64,000 nucleotides of DNA from an uncultured Lewinella sp. (lineage in GTDB: Bacteria > Bacteroidota > Bacteroidia > Chitinophagales > Saprospiraceae), in the NCBI GenBank assembly GCA_913057725.1, contig CAJXOS010000014.1:1-64000 (forward strand). Direction: 5' to 3'. Below the pieces are notes generated by a model that saw only the letters and a list, made by a program, of their open reading frames with translations, was not told where the DNA came from and did not search any database. Of this stretch, positions 46,451 to 56,134 are shown piece by piece (position 1 is the stretch's first letter; the number at the start of each line of letters is the position of its first letter). The position numbers and the translations under genes were made by a program.

Positions 46451-47137
46451 TCAAATGAATCGTTTCATGCGTAGGTGAATCGTAAATCCTTGGCCATTGA
46501 GGATATCAATCTCAGCCCCCAGGCGTTGGGCGCGCATTCTCAGGTTAGCTAAACCCTGGCCTCTGCGCTTCTTACTTTCATCAGTAGCTTCTAAATGGCC
46601 TCCGCCGTTATCCTTGATACGAAGTTCAAATTGTGGACCATTGTTGCCCATCCAAATATCAACTTTGCTAGCGTTAGCGTGCTTAGCTACGTTGTTGATC
46701 GCTTCTTTGTAAATAAAATAGATGTTCTGTCGAATATTTGCAGGAATAGGCCCATCTGTTTCCATATGGACAGTCTTGAGGTCATAACGAACCTCTAGTG
46801 GAAGGAGGACTTCATCAGCATGTTCCTCCATACGACTGATTAGCTCACTCAAGCGATCTCGCCGAGAGTCAATAGACCAGATGACATCACTCATTTTCGA
46901 CATCGCCCGCTGACTTGCCTGGCGAATGTGCTGAAGTTTTTGATCAATCTGCCGATCCTCAATTTGTGAGCGAAGCAACTCCGATTGAAGCGAAATTCCA
47001 GCCAACAAACCACTCACCTCGTCATGCAAATCGCTGGCCAATTGTGTTCGTAAACGTTCCATCCTAAGTTTCTCCTCCAAGCGGTACCTAAGGATGGCAT
47101 ACACCAACCCACCTACCATGAGGCTGAGTAACACCAA
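46451..47137 (-). CDS. sensor histidine kinase, C-terminal part after frameshift
   Basis: This frame holds the membrane segment and kinase core of a two-component sensor: TM (LLSLMVGGLVYAILRYR), HisKA_3 dimerisation domain with the phospho-acceptor His in LASDLHDEVSG, and HATPase_c with NNVAKHA, KDNGGG and GQGLANLRMRA. It has no sensor region of its own. In the -1 frame relative to the upstream propeller gene the sequence reads FFQTALVLLSL, the usual join between a Y_Y_Y domain and its TM. The two frames overlap (47113-47137), so this is the second half of one kinase, split by a shift at about 47150. Confidence 0.85.
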   Translation of the reverse strand: MVLLSLMVGGLVYAILRYRLEEKLRMERLRTQLASDLHDEVSGLLAGISLQSELLRSQIEDRQIDQKLQHIRQASQRAMSKMSDVIWSIDSRRDRLSELISRMEEHADEVLLPLEVRYDLKTVHMETDGPIPANIRQNIYFIYKEAINNVAKHANASKVDIWMGNNGPQFELRIKDNGGGHLEATDESKKRRGQGLANLRMRAQRLGAEIDILNGQGFTIHLRMKRFI

Positions 47138-49587
47138 GGCCGTTTGAAAAAGACCTCGCGAACGAACATGTTGATCTCCAATGATTCTTTACCCCAGTTA
47201 CCATTGGCATCTGCTCCTTGTACATAAATGGTGTAGCGCCCGGCCTTAATATCGTTGTATCGGAGACTCCGGTCGCCCTTTAGGTAGATCCACTCTTGTT
47301 TAGGGTCCTTCCCTATTCGATATCGGAAACGGTTATTGGTAGTTGGCGTATATATCGGAAGTGCAAAATCTAGACTGAAATAAGAGTAATAGGGTTCAAT
47401 TACAATAGACGGATTGTAGGGATTATCCAGCAAACTCGCGGCCATTACAATGGTAGAGTCTAGACGAGAGTTGTAATGCGAAAAGCTAGTCAGCAGTACC
47501 TTCGGAATATTTCGGCTAACCAGGAGATCTTCTTCCAAAAATGAGCTAACACCATTAACTCCTCCTAGGTAGTAACGACCGTCTGCATCGATACAAGCTG
47601 AGAAGCGGTTAAATTCATTATGGGCTAAGCCATCAATTTGATAAAAGCTCTTGAACTCATCGCTATCTGGTGTGAAATAGGATAACCCATTATAAGTACT
47701 CACCCAAAGACCTCCATAATTGCTTGGCAAAATGCTAGCAATGGTATTAGACACTAGGCCATCCTTGGTCGTGTATGATCGCCATTCATCCTTCGAACGA
47801 TCGTAAGAACTTAGGCCATTTAGTGTGCCTATCCAGAGTACATCGTTATCGTCTAGATGCAATTCATAAATGGTGTTATCTGCTAAATCTACCGCAATAC
47901 CTTCCCCATCCAATGTACTACGTCTTCGGACATACCTCTTGTATTCCCCCGTATTTGAATTGACATCAAAGAGCCCTTGCTCTGTGCCGATCCACAAGTG
48001 TTCTCCCTCTGGCAGAATGTACCTGATGTGTGCCTTTGCAAATGGGTTGTTTCCATCGACATCGACAAAGGGGAAAAAGTCATTACTCCGCTGATCGAAA
48101 TAGACAAGACTATAAATATTTTCCTCCGAGCGTGTGCCGAAGTAGAACGTACTATCGCCAAAGGTGGAATAAGCAGTTAAAGCATCAGGATATTCAAAGG
48201 TCTTCGTAGTACAATTTTCCACATCATAACGATGCAAGTATCCTATCCTTCGATCCGTTCCGTCACCAGTAACACCCCATAAATATTTCGGTGCTTGGAA
48301 CCAAAGTCCCTGGCAGTTATTGAATCTCAAGTAGTTGCCATACTTGTCTTGTAGGCTAATGGTGTCGAGCAACTTAGTTTTGGTATCCAAGGTGTACCAG
48401 TAATCTACTTCTCTACCAAAGAATACAGTTCCTTCCCCATCCGTGCTAATACCTCGCATGGAGGCTCCACGTTGACCCTCGTTCAGGCCTGCAGAAAGGT
48501 ACTGATCAATACGGGTAGTCGTACTTTGGGCGACCTTTAGTCCCGTATCTGTACCAATGAAGATCGTCCGGAAAAAATCTTGACTCTTTATATCTACAAT
48601 GTACCGACCTACTTCGAGCAATTGATCAAAGTTCAATACCCGTTGATCAGCTGTTAGGCACCATAGATGCTGGCTTTCTGCAAAATTCCCAACTGTAGAG
48701 GCTTCGCTAAAAATGAGATTTGCCTTCTCATCTTCCCAGACGTAGGCGTAGTTCACATCACGATCTAACCCTTGATAGAGGCTAATGCTATCATTCTCCA
48801 TATCCAGCTGAAACAAGCCCGGCGTATCCGAGAAGGACAACCAGATACGGTCTTGTTGATCCTCATAAAGAATATTCAGATGTGAAGATCGTGTACTCTG
48901 ATTTTGTACACCTGCAGAAAGGTATTTGGAAATTCCCGTGCCTTCTGAACAAACTCGCAAGCCATGTTCTTGATCAAAGATCACGACCTGGCCTTGATGG
49001 TCCACAATCAGATTAATCTGGGGATACTGCCGATCCCATTCTTCCTTTAATCGGCATACTTCAGAAAACTCATCTGCTTCGTAGTCGTATTTCGAAATGG
49101 CAGTAAATCCATCTCCTTTTGAAACGACGTACACCACATAGTCTCGGCTTACATAAAATTGGCGTGGCTGTCCTTCGACTTTTAGTGCTACTTCGATCTT
49201 TCGAACTTCAAAGGATACAGGATCAAAAATATCAAAAGAGGAGTAAAGGTCTTCATAGAATAGGAAGAGTTGCCCGTCTGGCGTAGTCGCTGTCCAACGA
49301 ACGTAAGACTGTGAAAGTCTATGCTCAGGAGAAAAGCTCTTGGTCGTAGAGAAAGGGACGAAATCATAGCCATCAAAGCGATTCAACCCATTGGGTGTAG
49401 CTACCCAAACCAAGCCGCGCTCATCCAATTCAATATCACGGATCAAGCGATTGGAAAGGCCTTCACGAATTCCATAATGATCATAGATCAATCGCTGGCC
49501 TGGCAAATACATGCAGACCAAAAAGCAGAACAGTAAAAGAGGATACCGTTCAATTGGTCCTATATGCCATTTAGATCTCACCGTCAA
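47113..49587 (-). CDS. two-component propeller sensor, N-terminal part (split kinase)
   Basis: 824 codons as annotated. The start is uncertain: TTG at 49587 or GTG at 49581, both overlapping the regulator gene's stop. After a signal/anchor (about 14-33) come Reg_prop beta-propeller repeats, such as IRDIELDERGLVWVATPNGL near 48 and DNDVLWIGTLNGLSSYDRS near 590, then a Y_Y_Y domain (about 690-815, NRFRYRIGKDPKQEWIYL and RYTIYVQGADANGNWGKE). The frame ends FFKRPWCYSASW, lacking a TM. A -1 shift in TCTTTTTCAAACG would restore FFQTALVLL and join the kinase frame. Such sensors often control polysaccharide or stress responses. Operon with the upstream LuxR-type regulator. Confidence 0.82.
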   Translation of the reverse strand: MTVRSKWHIGPIERYPLLLFCFLVCMYLPGQRLIYDHYGIREGLSNRLIRDIELDERGLVWVATPNGLNRFDGYDFVPFSTTKSFSPEHRLSQSYVRWTATTPDGQLFLFYEDLYSSFDIFDPVSFEVRKIEVALKVEGQPRQFYVSRDYVVYVVSKGDGFTAISKYDYEADEFSEVCRLKEEWDRQYPQINLIVDHQGQVVIFDQEHGLRVCSEGTGISKYLSAGVQNQSTRSSHLNILYEDQQDRIWLSFSDTPGLFQLDMENDSISLYQGLDRDVNYAYVWEDEKANLIFSEASTVGNFAESQHLWCLTADQRVLNFDQLLEVGRYIVDIKSQDFFRTIFIGTDTGLKVAQSTTTRIDQYLSAGLNEGQRGASMRGISTDGEGTVFFGREVDYWYTLDTKTKLLDTISLQDKYGNYLRFNNCQGLWFQAPKYLWGVTGDGTDRRIGYLHRYDVENCTTKTFEYPDALTAYSTFGDSTFYFGTRSEENIYSLVYFDQRSNDFFPFVDVDGNNPFAKAHIRYILPEGEHLWIGTEQGLFDVNSNTGEYKRYVRRRSTLDGEGIAVDLADNTIYELHLDDNDVLWIGTLNGLSSYDRSKDEWRSYTTKDGLVSNTIASILPSNYGGLWVSTYNGLSYFTPDSDEFKSFYQIDGLAHNEFNRFSACIDADGRYYLGGVNGVSSFLEEDLLVSRNIPKVLLTSFSHYNSRLDSTIVMAASLLDNPYNPSIVIEPYYSYFSLDFALPIYTPTTNNRFRYRIGKDPKQEWIYLKGDRSLRYNDIKAGRYTIYVQGADANGNWGKESLEINMFVREVFFKRPWCYSASW

Positions 49588-50203
49588 GCTTCTTCCGGAT
49601 TACTTCCGCCTTACTATTAACTTGTAAGGCTCGATAGATTTTCTTGATATGATCACGGACAGTCTCCACCGAAATAATGAGCTTGTCTGCGATCATCTTA
49701 TAACTTAGACCATCCGTGAGCAGCTCTACAATCTGGTGCTGCCGAGGCGTCAGGACAGGATTAGCCTTAGCCCGATCTGGGGGAGCAAAGTGCTGAATCA
49801 CTTTACGTGCAATTCCTGGTGACATATAAGATTCACCCCGAGAAACCGTAGTGACCGCTTCCCGTAAAACGGGTGGACTAGCTTTCTTCTTGGAAATATA
49901 GGACACTGCCCCAGCACAAAGCGCCTTGAAAATATCATCAGAGCTGTCCTTATTGGTGAGCATGATAATATCAAGATTAGGGCGCTTCTCCTTCAAATGA
50001 CGGATGCCCCTTAGGCCACTCATACCTGGTAAATTGATGTCTAAAAGTAAGGTTGTCAAAGGTAGGTCAGAGGTGAGCTCTTCAAGACAATCCTCCATTG
50101 TTTGGGCTTCGAGTGTGATCGAGATACCCGGGTTGTTCGAAAAGGTTTCCCGAATACTTTGCAGCATCAGGCCTTCATCTTCGACGATGCCTAAGTGTAT
50201 CAT
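49571..50203 (-). CDS. LuxR/NarL-family response regulator
   Basis: A 210-aa two-domain regulator. The receiver domain (about 1-120) has the acidic pocket near residue 9 (EDE), phospho-acceptor Asp in LLLDINLPGMSGL, and Lys in ISKKKASP. The LuxR-type HTH (about 147-207) reads LTPRQHQIVELLTDGLSYKM and VETVRDHIKKIYRALQVNSK. It overlaps the downstream sensor kinase start by 17 bp, so it is the cognate regulator. Targets unknown. Confidence 0.92.
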   Translation of the reverse strand: MIHLGIVEDEGLMLQSIRETFSNNPGISITLEAQTMEDCLEELTSDLPLTTLLLDINLPGMSGLRGIRHLKEKRPNLDIIMLTNKDSSDDIFKALCAGAVSYISKKKASPPVLREAVTTVSRGESYMSPGIARKVIQHFAPPDRAKANPVLTPRQHQIVELLTDGLSYKMIADKLIISVETVRDHIKKIYRALQVNSKAEVIRKKLDGEI

Positions 50204-50303
50204 TTTACGGAGAATTTTTCCACATCAAGTATGTTACGAAAATACTGGTTTTCTTGCTGGGTTTCCCCAAAAATCAAATAATACTGAAAACTTTTCCCAT
50301 TTT

Positions 50304-50334
50304 TTGGTAATCAGGTCGGCGGCAATTATGTTTG
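50304..50334 (+). promoter_or_regulatory. promoter of fabH
   Basis: TTG at 50304-50306, a 20-nt spacer and TATGTTTG at 50327-50334 fit the Bacteroidota consensus. Expected start near 50340, leaving a ~70-nt leader before the ATG at 50410. Confidence 0.7.
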
Positions 50335-50409
50335 TAACCCTGACTAAAACTGATGTTTGTGCCGTATTTGGGCCCAATGGTGGCGGTACAACAGCCAAAT
50401 TAAAAGACT

Positions 50410-51480
50410 ATGTTTAGAGCAAAGATTGCCGGCATCGGCCACTACGTCCCTGATAATATCGTTACGAATGATGACCTCGCCAAGGTGATGGAAACTTCCG
50501 ACGAGTGGGTTCGTGAACGTACAGGAATTGAACAGCGGCGCTATGCCACCAAGCATAAAGAAACCACTACTACTATGGGCGCACGAGCAGCAGAAAAAGC
50601 GCTCGCTCAAGCAGGTGTCGATAAAAACGAGGTTGACTTTATCATCTTTGCCACTTTAAGTCCAGATTACTATTTCCCTGGCTGTGGTGTACTCTTGCAA
50701 CGTGAATTGGGAATTACCAAGACAGAGATCGGTGCTCTTGATATCCGAAATCAATGTTCTGGTTTTGTCTACGGCCTATCTATTGCTGACCAGTTCGTTC
50801 GCACAGGCATGTATAAAAACGTCTTGCTTGTTGGCGCTGAGATGCACAGTATGGGCTTGGACTTTAGCACACGTGGTCGTAACGTTACAGTAATCTTCGG
50901 CGACGGTGCCGGAGCAGTTTTAGTGCAACCTACAGAAGAGGATAACCAAGGGATTCTGACTACCAAGCTGCATAGTGATGGTACGTATGCTGAAAAACTG
51001 GCCTTTATCAATCCGGGCGCGCACGGTGGTTATCACCACGAACAAGCGGGAGAGGAATATGATTATGGCTATCCAGGACCAGATGTACGCGGTGAGATGT
51101 TCATTACTCCGCATATGCTAGAAAATGGCCAATACTATCCGAATATGGAAGGGCAATTTGTATTTAAACTAGCGGTGCGCAAGTTCCCTGAGGTAATCAA
51201 AGAAGCCTTGGATGATGCTGGCTTATCATTTGGAGATATCGACATGCTAGTACCACACCAAGCCAACCTTCGAATTTCACAGTTTGTGCAGAAGACACTG
51301 CGTTTACGTGATGACCAGGTTTGGAATAACATCCAAAAGTACGGTAATACTACGGCAGCATCCATTCCGATTGCTTTGTCTGAAGCAGTTGAGGCTGGGG
51401 CCGTAAAACGTGGAGATCTCGTTTGTTTAGCTGCGTTTGGAAGTGGTTTCACCTGGGGCTCTGCTCTAATTCGCTGGTAG
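50410..51480 (+). CDS. fabH: beta-ketoacyl-ACP synthase III
   Basis: A 356-aa thiolase-fold enzyme that condenses an acyl-CoA primer with malonyl-ACP to begin fatty-acid synthesis. Catalytic residues: Cys116 in RNQCSGFVYGL, His283 in VPHQANLR, and Asn in KYGNTTAAS. N-terminal GIGHYVPDNIVTNDDL and ERTGIEQRRYA are typical. It is ~25-30 residues longer than E. coli FabH, with extra sequence around 195-230 (HGGYHHEQAGEEYDYGYPGP). It has its own promoter and lies away from the usual rpmF-plsX neighbours; in Bacteroidota extra FabH-like paralogs exist, so it may be a second copy. Confidence 0.9.
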   Translation: MFRAKIAGIGHYVPDNIVTNDDLAKVMETSDEWVRERTGIEQRRYATKHKETTTTMGARAAEKALAQAGVDKNEVDFIIFATLSPDYYFPGCGVLLQRELGITKTEIGALDIRNQCSGFVYGLSIADQFVRTGMYKNVLLVGAEMHSMGLDFSTRGRNVTVIFGDGAGAVLVQPTEEDNQGILTTKLHSDGTYAEKLAFINPGAHGGYHHEQAGEEYDYGYPGPDVRGEMFITPHMLENGQYYPNMEGQFVFKLAVRKFPEVIKEALDDAGLSFGDIDMLVPHQANLRISQFVQKTLRLRDDQVWNNIQKYGNTTAASIPIALSEAVEAGAVKRGDLVCLAAFGSGFTWGSALIRW

Positions 51481-51552
51481 TACTCTATGTGCCTCGGCAT
51501 ACTATTCAGTGATGGGCATCGTTTTTAGCACAAATCAACTCGATTCCCTACG

Positions 51553-52101
51553 ATGAAGCTTTATACAGTACTTTCTTTCATAGCCCTCATGGGGGCTAGT
51601 GATTACCTATTTGCTCAAGGACAACCAGCAGCAACGGAAGAAGAGTACGAAGAATCCTACGAATGGCGAGTACGCCAGGAAATGCTGTACGGCGTGTACA
51701 TTCCGCGCGACCTCGCAGAAGTGTTTGTTCAACTTAACCGTTTATCAGAACCATCTGATCGGGCTAATTTTGAACGCTTATCCGAACAGGGGGCGGCCAC
51801 CCGGCCGTTCTTCGGACTAGGTCGATGGATGTCTCATAACTGGGGCTTCTATGGGGGGTCACGATTGACTGCCTATCTCAACACCATGGGGCTTTTTCAC
51901 CCGGATGACATGACTCGTTTTCTGTTAGTGATGTATCATCGACATCTCAACAAAAAGCCATTGGATCCTCTCCCTGTAGTGGAGGGATTCTTGCAGCTAC
52001 GCAAAGAGGAGGAAAAGAACCGCCTGCTTGAGAATGGTGAAGTACTTTTCGAGGAAAGTCGGATTTTGGATTCTATTCCTGAAGGTGGCAGTAAGAACTA
52101 A
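51553..52101 (+). CDS. DUF6794-like exported protein
   Basis: A 182-aa protein with a signal peptide (about 1-21). The core reads YIPRDLAEVFVQLNRLSEPS, then GLGRWMSHNWGFYGGSRLTA, then FHPDDMTRFLLVMYHRHLN, which I recognise as the pattern of DUF6794-type proteins of Bacteroidota. Those have no known function. It stands alone downstream of fabH (72 bp). Confidence 0.65.
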   Translation: MKLYTVLSFIALMGASDYLFAQGQPAATEEEYEESYEWRVRQEMLYGVYIPRDLAEVFVQLNRLSEPSDRANFERLSEQGAATRPFFGLGRWMSHNWGFYGGSRLTAYLNTMGLFHPDDMTRFLLVMYHRHLNKKPLDPLPVVEGFLQLRKEEEKNRLLENGEVLFEESRILDSIPEGGSKN

Positions 52102-52116
52102 TATTGCAGCTAGGCC

Positions 52117-52635
52117 TTACTCGATCTCATCCAGTATCTGGTTATCTCCTGGAAGATCATCCTGACCACCTTTGCGAACAAGATTGATTATGAGGAGTAC
52201 TTGGCTTACAACAAACAAGAAAACAGCGCCTCGAAATTGCCATAGAATTAAGTCGTAGCGTTGCCTGATCAGGGAGCGAGCACCTTCTTCGTCTCCACTG
52301 TAATAGCGCATGGGTACACCAAAGGAAAGCGCTAGTGAAACGACTTTCCATATCATCAATACTGCCGCAAGCGTGCCTACCAGGTGCAACCAGCCCAAAG
52401 CACTCCTGCCGAGTTTAGGCGCACGGCCATAGACCAACATCATTATAACCGCAAAAAAGCTAAGGATAGAGGCGCAAGACGTTATATCTACAAGTTGGTA
52501 GCTTGATGTTGCTCCGCCCCTGTATTCAATATCAATCGTGGTATTGGCATAGTACAGATGACTATAAGTTGCATTAATGACAGCAAAAGCCAGCCAGCAC
52601 AATGCCAATACACGATAATTACTGTCCGTGGACAT
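52117..52635 (-). CDS. integral membrane protein, unknown
   Basis: A 172-aa protein with about four helices (near 8-28, 48-68, 80-100, 130-152) and an acidic C-terminal tail. No motif recognised. It follows the TapB-like gene by 3 bp on the same strand, so they are likely co-transcribed. Confidence 0.6.
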   Translation of the reverse strand: MSTDSNYRVLALCWLAFAVINATYSHLYYANTTIDIEYRGGATSSYQLVDITSCASILSFFAVIMMLVYGRAPKLGRSALGWLHLVGTLAAVLMIWKVVSLALSFGVPMRYYSGDEEGARSLIRQRYDLILWQFRGAVFLFVVSQVLLIINLVRKGGQDDLPGDNQILDEIE

Positions 52636-52638
52636 ATC

Positions 52639-53334
52639 TTAGTTCTCAAGCGCAGTCAACTCACTGTATCCAGTCAATTTTCCTTTGCGATTGTAGGACT
52701 CAGAACGCACTAGGCCAACACCAGGGGCATACCAGTCTTTAGAACTGGCCTCTACCTTCATTACGAACTTAGTCTTTACCGTCTGCGAAAGAACAACACA
52801 GTCAAATGTTCCAGCGGGAGTCGTTATGCTCTCACGACCTTCAATTGTGCGGTCTGTCACATCCACGGTCATGTTCATATTGATAGGCCCTCCTGTTGCA
52901 ATGTTCACCTTTAGGGTTCCGTCTGGCAGAGTGGTGCCAGCTGCGGCTTCAAGATCAGGCAAGGGATAATCACCAGCATCGACGTTTACATCCATATTCT
53001 GGTAACCAGCCATTGCCGCTCCGTCCATCATAAAAGCCATGTCGAAGCTGAACTCTCCGTCTTTACAATACGCCTCAAAGTCACTAACATAGACTTCCTC
53101 ATCATTCTTGTCAAAAGACTTGGTTCGAATGCGAAAGGTAACATCGTCTCCACTCACTTCTTTCTCGAGAAGCTCATAGCGTATGATTCCGTCGGTCTTT
53201 CCTTTCGGAGAATAGGCGGTAATTCCCCAGGTATTGCCTTCCTCCGCAGGCATGTAAGGATTACAATCCGTTTGTGCAAACAAAGAACAGGTCAGAATCA
53301 GGCAGAAAAGGCTGAGGATAGATGATTTCATCAT
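52639..53334 (-). CDS. TapB-like (DUF3108-type) exported protein
   Basis: About 231 aa from the ATG at 53334 (tandem ATG codons; a signal peptide MMKSSILSLFCLILTCSLFA follows). The beta-rich mature part has the pattern of the TapB family: MPAEEGNTWGITAYSPKGK near the start, ESITTPAGTFDCVVLSQTV in the middle and DWYAPGVGLVRSESYNRKG at the end. TapB was named for assisting an amylopullulanase; in most species the role is unknown. It sits downstream of mdh behind a terminator, and upstream of a small membrane protein gene. Confidence 0.72.
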   Translation of the reverse strand: MMKSSILSLFCLILTCSLFAQTDCNPYMPAEEGNTWGITAYSPKGKTDGIIRYELLEKEVSGDDVTFRIRTKSFDKNDEEVYVSDFEAYCKDGEFSFDMAFMMDGAAMAGYQNMDVNVDAGDYPLPDLEAAAGTTLPDGTLKVNIATGGPINMNMTVDVTDRTIEGRESITTPAGTFDCVVLSQTVKTKFVMKVEASSKDWYAPGVGLVRSESYNRKGKLTGYSELTALEN

Positions 53335-53386
53335 AGGGTCTGGTATTAAGTTTTTGGTTGAAATAACAAGTTGCAATATAAAGAAT

Positions 53387-53418
53387 ACGCCCGATTTCAG
53401 ATAGCTGAAACCGGGCGT
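53387..53418 (-). terminator. intrinsic terminator after mdh
   Basis: A 14-bp stem (53387-53400 with 53405-53418, one mismatch) with a 4-nt loop lies 26 bp past the mdh stop. On the minus strand it is followed by ATTCTTTATATT, U-rich. Confidence 0.85.
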
Positions 53419-53443
53419 AAGCTTTGCAGTTTAAACGTTGAGT

Positions 53444-54373
53444 TTACTTCATTCCGTCGTAAACGTCCATTACTGCGCGAACGTGAGATGAAGAAGTGTT
53501 AAGCATCGCCTGCTCGTCTTCATTCAAATCAATTTCTAGCAATTCTTCGATACCATTTGCACCTAACTTAACAGGCACACCTAGGTATACACCATCTTGC
53601 TTGTACTCACCATTCAATAGTGTACAGCAAGGGAAGATACGCTTCTCGTCCTTAACGATCGCTTCTACCATTTGTGCTGCTGCTGCACCTGGTGCGTACC
53701 AAGCAGAAGTACCCATTAGTTTAACGAGCTCACCACCACCTTTTTTCGTGCGTTCAACAATGGCATCAAGAGCCTCTGAGTCGATCATTTCCGTTACTGG
53801 AATACCTGCTACCGTGGTGTAACGAGGAAGTGGTACCATGGTGTCTCCGTGGCCGCCCAACAACAATGCTTGGATATCTTTCGGAGAAACGTCCAATGCA
53901 GTTGCTAGGAATGCGCGATAACGAGCAGTGTCAAGAATACCTGCCATACCGAATACCTTGGTCCGGTCAAGACCAGAAGCTGTATGTGCAGCATATGTCA
54001 TCACGTCTAATGGGTTAGAGACGATGATAATAATTGGATTAGAAGAATGCTCCATGATAGACTTGGTAACGCTCTGTACAATCTTAGCGTTAGTTGAGAT
54101 CAAGTCGTCACGGCTCATACCAGGCTTACGAGGGATACCCGCAGTAATTACAACGATATCAGAATTCGCAGTATCTGCGTAATCGTCAGTACCAGTGATT
54201 TTTGTACTGTAATAGTCAATTGGCGCCTGTTGCCAGCTATCCAGTGCTTTACCGCGAGCTACATCTCCGCGGATATCAAGTAGTACTACTTCTTTAACTA
54301 GGTCTTTGTGGGCTAAGACATTGGCACAGGTGGCTCCTACATTACCTGCACCAATAACGGTTACTTTACTCAT
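53444..54373 (-). CDS. mdh: malate dehydrogenase (LDH-like type)
   Basis: A 309-aa NAD-dependent TCA-cycle enzyme. The ATG at 54373 is chosen because MSKVTVIGAGNVGATCANVL starts the Rossmann fold; an upstream frame gives an unrelated 36-residue extension. The dinucleotide motif GAGNVG, the substrate Arg loop in GIPRKPGMSRDDL, and the active-site His in GGHGDTMVPL are present. The R of PRKPGM favours malate over lactate. Length is as expected. It has its own terminator. Confidence 0.95.
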   Translation of the reverse strand: MSKVTVIGAGNVGATCANVLAHKDLVKEVVLLDIRGDVARGKALDSWQQAPIDYYSTKITGTDDYADTANSDIVVITAGIPRKPGMSRDDLISTNAKIVQSVTKSIMEHSSNPIIIIVSNPLDVMTYAAHTASGLDRTKVFGMAGILDTARYRAFLATALDVSPKDIQALLLGGHGDTMVPLPRYTTVAGIPVTEMIDSEALDAIVERTKKGGGELVKLMGTSAWYAPGAAAAQMVEAIVKDEKRIFPCCTLLNGEYKQDGVYLGVPVKLGANGIEELLEIDLNEDEQAMLNTSSSHVRAVMDVYDGMK

Positions 54374-54587
54374 AATTGCTTTATTGGTTTTTTCGGTTGA
54401 GTGTAATCGCGAAATAAATCGACCGAACAATTGTTGTTTGCGCGGCAAACATAGCGATTTTTTAGGGCTTTGTTCATCCACGGACCAAAGAATTGGCGTT
54501 GTATTGACAGTCCTCTGGGCTTTATTTTTCTATTTTTGCCGAAATCCAATTCAACGCTTTCAATTAAACGGACAAACAAAGATTTCT

Positions 54588-56120
54588 ATGCGTTATTTGT
54601 TTACATGTCTCTTGCTTTTGGGCCTACTGCCACTTAGTGTGCAGGCCCAGGCCATACATACATGCGGGACAACTCCTTGGAGTGAAGGATTTGAACTTCA
54701 AAAGGATCGACTCCTACATAATCTCCGCCAAGCTGCTTCTGGTACAGTCGTAGCGCGGAATACTACATATGTTCCAGTAAAGTTTCACGTTGGTGCAAGG
54801 AATGACGGAAGTGGCCGTTTGAGTGCTACACGTGTATTGGACCAATTATGCGAACTGAATGAGGACTTCGCTTCCTTGGATATTCAGTTCTTCCTAGCTG
54901 ATGGATCAATCAACTTCATCAACAACACGACTTTCTACGAGAATCACATCAATACGCAGAACTCTGTGATGACTGCGCAGCGCGACTCCCGCGCCATGAA
55001 CGTATACATAGTAGAGTCTGCTAACACTGATAACAATGGTGGTGGCGGTATTACACTTGCGTACTACAACATTCCACGCGATTGGATTGTGATCACCAAA
55101 ACTTACGTACGTCGTAATGACGCTACTTTGAGCCACGAGGTTGGTCACTTCTTTTCTCTTCTTCACACCTTTAATGGTTGGGAATGTGAGAGCTACAATA
55201 CCCAAGGTGTAAATGCACCTGTTACTAGTTCTTGCGGACAAGTGCCTACTGAAAGAGCAAGTGGCAGTAACTGTGCCACAGCCGGTGACTTCATTTGTGA
55301 CACTCCTGCCGACTACAATAACGGTATCGGTTGGAATGGCTGTAACTTTACGCTAAACGTACTGGACCCTGTAGGTGAGCAAATCAACCCAGATGAGCGT
55401 AACTATCTAAGTTATTTCCTCGACTGCCCGGATGAAGAATATTTCTTCTCTGACCAGCAAATTTCAGCAATGCAGGCCGATTATAACTCTAACCGACGCA
55501 ATTACCTGCGCTTAGATCCAGTTCCTGATTACGTAGAAATTACAGGTACTTCTACCAACATCAGCCCGGAGCAAGGAACTACTACTGATGCATACAACTA
55601 TGTTGTGTTCGAATGGGAGGCAGTAGCAGGTGCAACTAGTTACATTCTGGAAATTGATCGTATTTCTTCATTCTCCTTAGATCCAGTTCGTGTCATTGTC
55701 AGTGGTACTAGTGCTGAGATTGAGGACTTACAAGCCGATCGGAATTACTTCTGGCGTGTGCGTCCATTCAATGCACACTTTGCATGTACTACAAGTAGTT
55801 CTATTACTAATTTCCGTACTGGTGAAGATGTAGTAAGCACAAGTACGCCAAACTATGTGGAGTCATTCACAGTGGCGCCGAATCCAGTACAAAGCCAAAG
55901 TGAGCTACAGGTTTTCTTAAATACAGAACAGGCCTTTACCGGACAGTTGGACCTGCTTGACATCAATGGTCGCCCAACGGCTATTCGTCAGCAGCAACAA
56001 TTCGCTGTCGGCCAGTCTCAGTTCACGCTAAACCTTAGTGATTTGCCAAATGGCATATATCTTCTGCGCGTTCAATCAGCAGATGGTGTTCTCACACAGA
56101 AGGTGATTTTAGCACGCTAG
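54588..56120 (+). CDS. secreted M43-like metalloprotease with T9SS sorting domain
   Basis: 510 aa from the ATG at 54588 that begins a signal peptide (MRYLFTCLLLLGLLPLSVQA). A longer in-frame start would overlap the divergent mdh. The zinc motif is HEVGHFFSLLH (family form HExxHxxGxxH, here Ser for Gly). The usual Met-turn Met of MSY is Leu (NYLSYF). A cysteine-rich insert (SSCGQVPTERASGSNC) fits pappalysin-type proteases. Then one beta-sandwich domain (about 330-420) and a type A T9SS domain (about 435-510, VAPNPVQSQSELQV). A TATTTTTG element lies at 54531-54538. A terminator follows at 56135-56168. Confidence 0.85.
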   Translation: MRYLFTCLLLLGLLPLSVQAQAIHTCGTTPWSEGFELQKDRLLHNLRQAASGTVVARNTTYVPVKFHVGARNDGSGRLSATRVLDQLCELNEDFASLDIQFFLADGSINFINNTTFYENHINTQNSVMTAQRDSRAMNVYIVESANTDNNGGGGITLAYYNIPRDWIVITKTYVRRNDATLSHEVGHFFSLLHTFNGWECESYNTQGVNAPVTSSCGQVPTERASGSNCATAGDFICDTPADYNNGIGWNGCNFTLNVLDPVGEQINPDERNYLSYFLDCPDEEYFFSDQQISAMQADYNSNRRNYLRLDPVPDYVEITGTSTNISPEQGTTTDAYNYVVFEWEAVAGATSYILEIDRISSFSLDPVRVIVSGTSAEIEDLQADRNYFWRVRPFNAHFACTTSSSITNFRTGEDVVSTSTPNYVESFTVAPNPVQSQSELQVFLNTEQAFTGQLDLLDINGRPTAIRQQQQFAVGQSQFTLNLSDLPNGIYLLRVQSADGVLTQKVILAR

Positions 56121-56134
56121 TTTGAAAAAATAAT

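Noticed and set aside
54306-54587. 94-residue N-terminal extension of the first M43-like protease
   Set aside because: It overlaps the divergent mdh start, lacks a signal and precedes a clear signal peptide at 54588.
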